In this document: piece by piece, positions 63,262 to 64,000 of the stretch | Position numbering within the stretch: position 1 is the stretch's first letter | Layout: every line of letters begins with the position of its first letter | Assembly: GCA_028023455.1 (NCBI GenBank) | Contig: JAQFVV010006256.1 | Coordinates: 1,798,001-1,862,000 of the forward strand | Direction of reading: 5' to 3' | Length of the DNA stretch: 64,000 bases | From: Epiperipatus broadwayi | Lineage: Eukaryota > Onychophora > Udeonychophora > Euonychophora > Peripatidae | The notes under the pieces: model-generated | What the model was told of the DNA's origin: nothing | Seen by the model: the letters and a program-made list of their open reading frames with translations, nothing else | The model's database searches: none | Translations under genes and position numbers: made by a program

Positions 63262-63875
63262 ATAAGGAACTTGAACTCAAGCTTTCAAGCACCATACATA
63301 TATCCAATCTATCCTATACAACTGATATGCATGATCACATACATGTGAAAAAGATAAATGATCTCCAATATATGTATTTTGTGCTGAAACAGCACTCATC
63401 AATTGGTCCAAATTACCATCTCCCACACATATATAACAATCAGTGCTCAGTTTATTCAAATTCAGCCTGTATTCTTCCCATCCATGCTGTATAATTAAAT
63501 GGAGATATTAGGATCTTATGTGTGAGGGATCATATTGACTTAAGGTCAACATGGGTTTAGCAATAACATTTGCATCAACAAGGGTTTTGAGCATTCCATT
63601 CTTAGATTTTCAATGAAATGGATGGGTGAAAAGTTGGAGAGTGGAAAAGTTTGAAGCTTGTTCATTTAAGTTTAAAGATTTGCTATCTTAAAATAAAGTA
63701 AGCACTGATTGTATATATGGGTGGGAGATGGTGATCTGGACCAATTGATGAGTGTTTGTTCAGCATAAAATAAGTGTAAAGAATATCATTAACTTTTTCA
63801 CATGTATGTGATCATGTGTATCGGTTTAACAGGAAAGATTGGATAAATATAAGGTGCTTGAAATGGTTTCTTTGC
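63262..63875. mobile_element. tRNA-like foldback with hammerhead (family A, uninterrupted copy)
   Basis: The left arm (about 63270-63430) and right arm (about 63705-63860) are inverted copies with a spacer of about 270 bp. They carry the same order as the arms around the RTE at 42-45 kb: tRNA-like boxes outermost, then hammerhead, then CCCACACATATATAACAATCAGTGCT. This copy shows what the 42-45 kb element looked like before the LINE arrived. The spacer has no reading frame or recognised repeat. Confidence 0.8.
63365..63406 (-). ncRNA. Hammerhead motif, left arm of the 63 kb foldback
   Basis: On the minus strand: CCAA, core TTGATGA, stem II GTGCTG/CAGCAC (six perfect pairs around TTT), AAA for GAA, ATACATAT, A, TTGG. 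C3 and G12 are changed. The flanks keep complementary GATC-type sequence that can extend stem I. The plus-strand counterpart at 63741-63785 is more decayed. Confidence 0.55.
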
Positions 63876-64000
63876 AACATTTAAATATATTTTAAATAAA
63901 TTATTTTTTAAATTATAAATATTAAATATAGTGACGTAAATAATATCACTTAAGCAAATTCAATGTGCCACAGTTAGGTATAATAGTTTTCTTCTATAGA

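Overview
The window looks like repeat-filled intergenic or intronic DNA from an AT-rich invertebrate animal. By eye it is about three quarters A+T. It has long (TA)n and purine microsatellites, no operon-like gene packing, and no long reading frame that is not a retroelement. The non-LTR elements (an RTE type, a 'craniofacial development protein 2'-like type and a Jockey type), the Penelope-like fragments and an arthropod-style TATA/TCAGTT promoter in one LTR weakly favour an arthropod. The species cannot be named from this sequence. I found no convincing host gene, rRNA, functional tRNA or CRISPR array.

Layout. 0-13 kb: microsatellites, a tRNA-like foldback at 4.4 kb, a probable solo LTR in a (TA)n tract (5.8-7.2 kb), then unassigned AT-rich DNA. 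13.3-14.4 kb: a decayed Penelope-like element (PLE) with reverse transcriptase and GIY-YIG remnants. 15-36 kb: foldback elements at 15.5, 22.0, 28.8, 30.3, 31.2-32.7, 34.0, 35.8 and 36.1 kb. 37-40 kb: a gag-bearing LTR-type remnant on the minus strand and a tRNA-like pseudogene. 42-45 kb: a nearly intact RTE retrotransposon inserted in a foldback that carries a hammerhead motif. 45.7-47.2 kb: a second decayed PLE. 49.5-55.4 kb: a complete LTR pair with a gag-only interior; its 5' LTR is interrupted by a foldback element. 56.7-60.6 kb: a decayed LINE interrupted by a 1 kb hammerhead-bearing inverted repeat. 60.9-63.0 kb: a Jockey-like LINE relic. 63.3-63.9 kb: another tRNA-like foldback.

The main result is a class of short non-autonomous elements with one shared architecture. 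Each has inverted arms, a one-sided tail of roughly 35-60 nt, and a target-site duplication of 12-13 bp. Seven insertions show this well and an eighth, with a less certain tail, shares the duplication length. Several carry hammerhead self-cleaving ribozyme motifs whose stem I, core, stem II, GAAA and short palindromic stem III fall at exact spacing, although each copy has at least one core substitution or a broken stem. One-sided tails, long duplications and hammerheads are known PLE features, and two PLE relics lie in the same window. I infer that these are PLE-mobilised, retrozyme-like elements arranged as inverted rather than tandem dimers. Two insertions have an unoccupied counterpart inside the window (the 3' LTR for the 50.8 kb copy, and a paralogous repeat at 45.15 kb for the 49.0 kb copy), which supports mobility without outside data.
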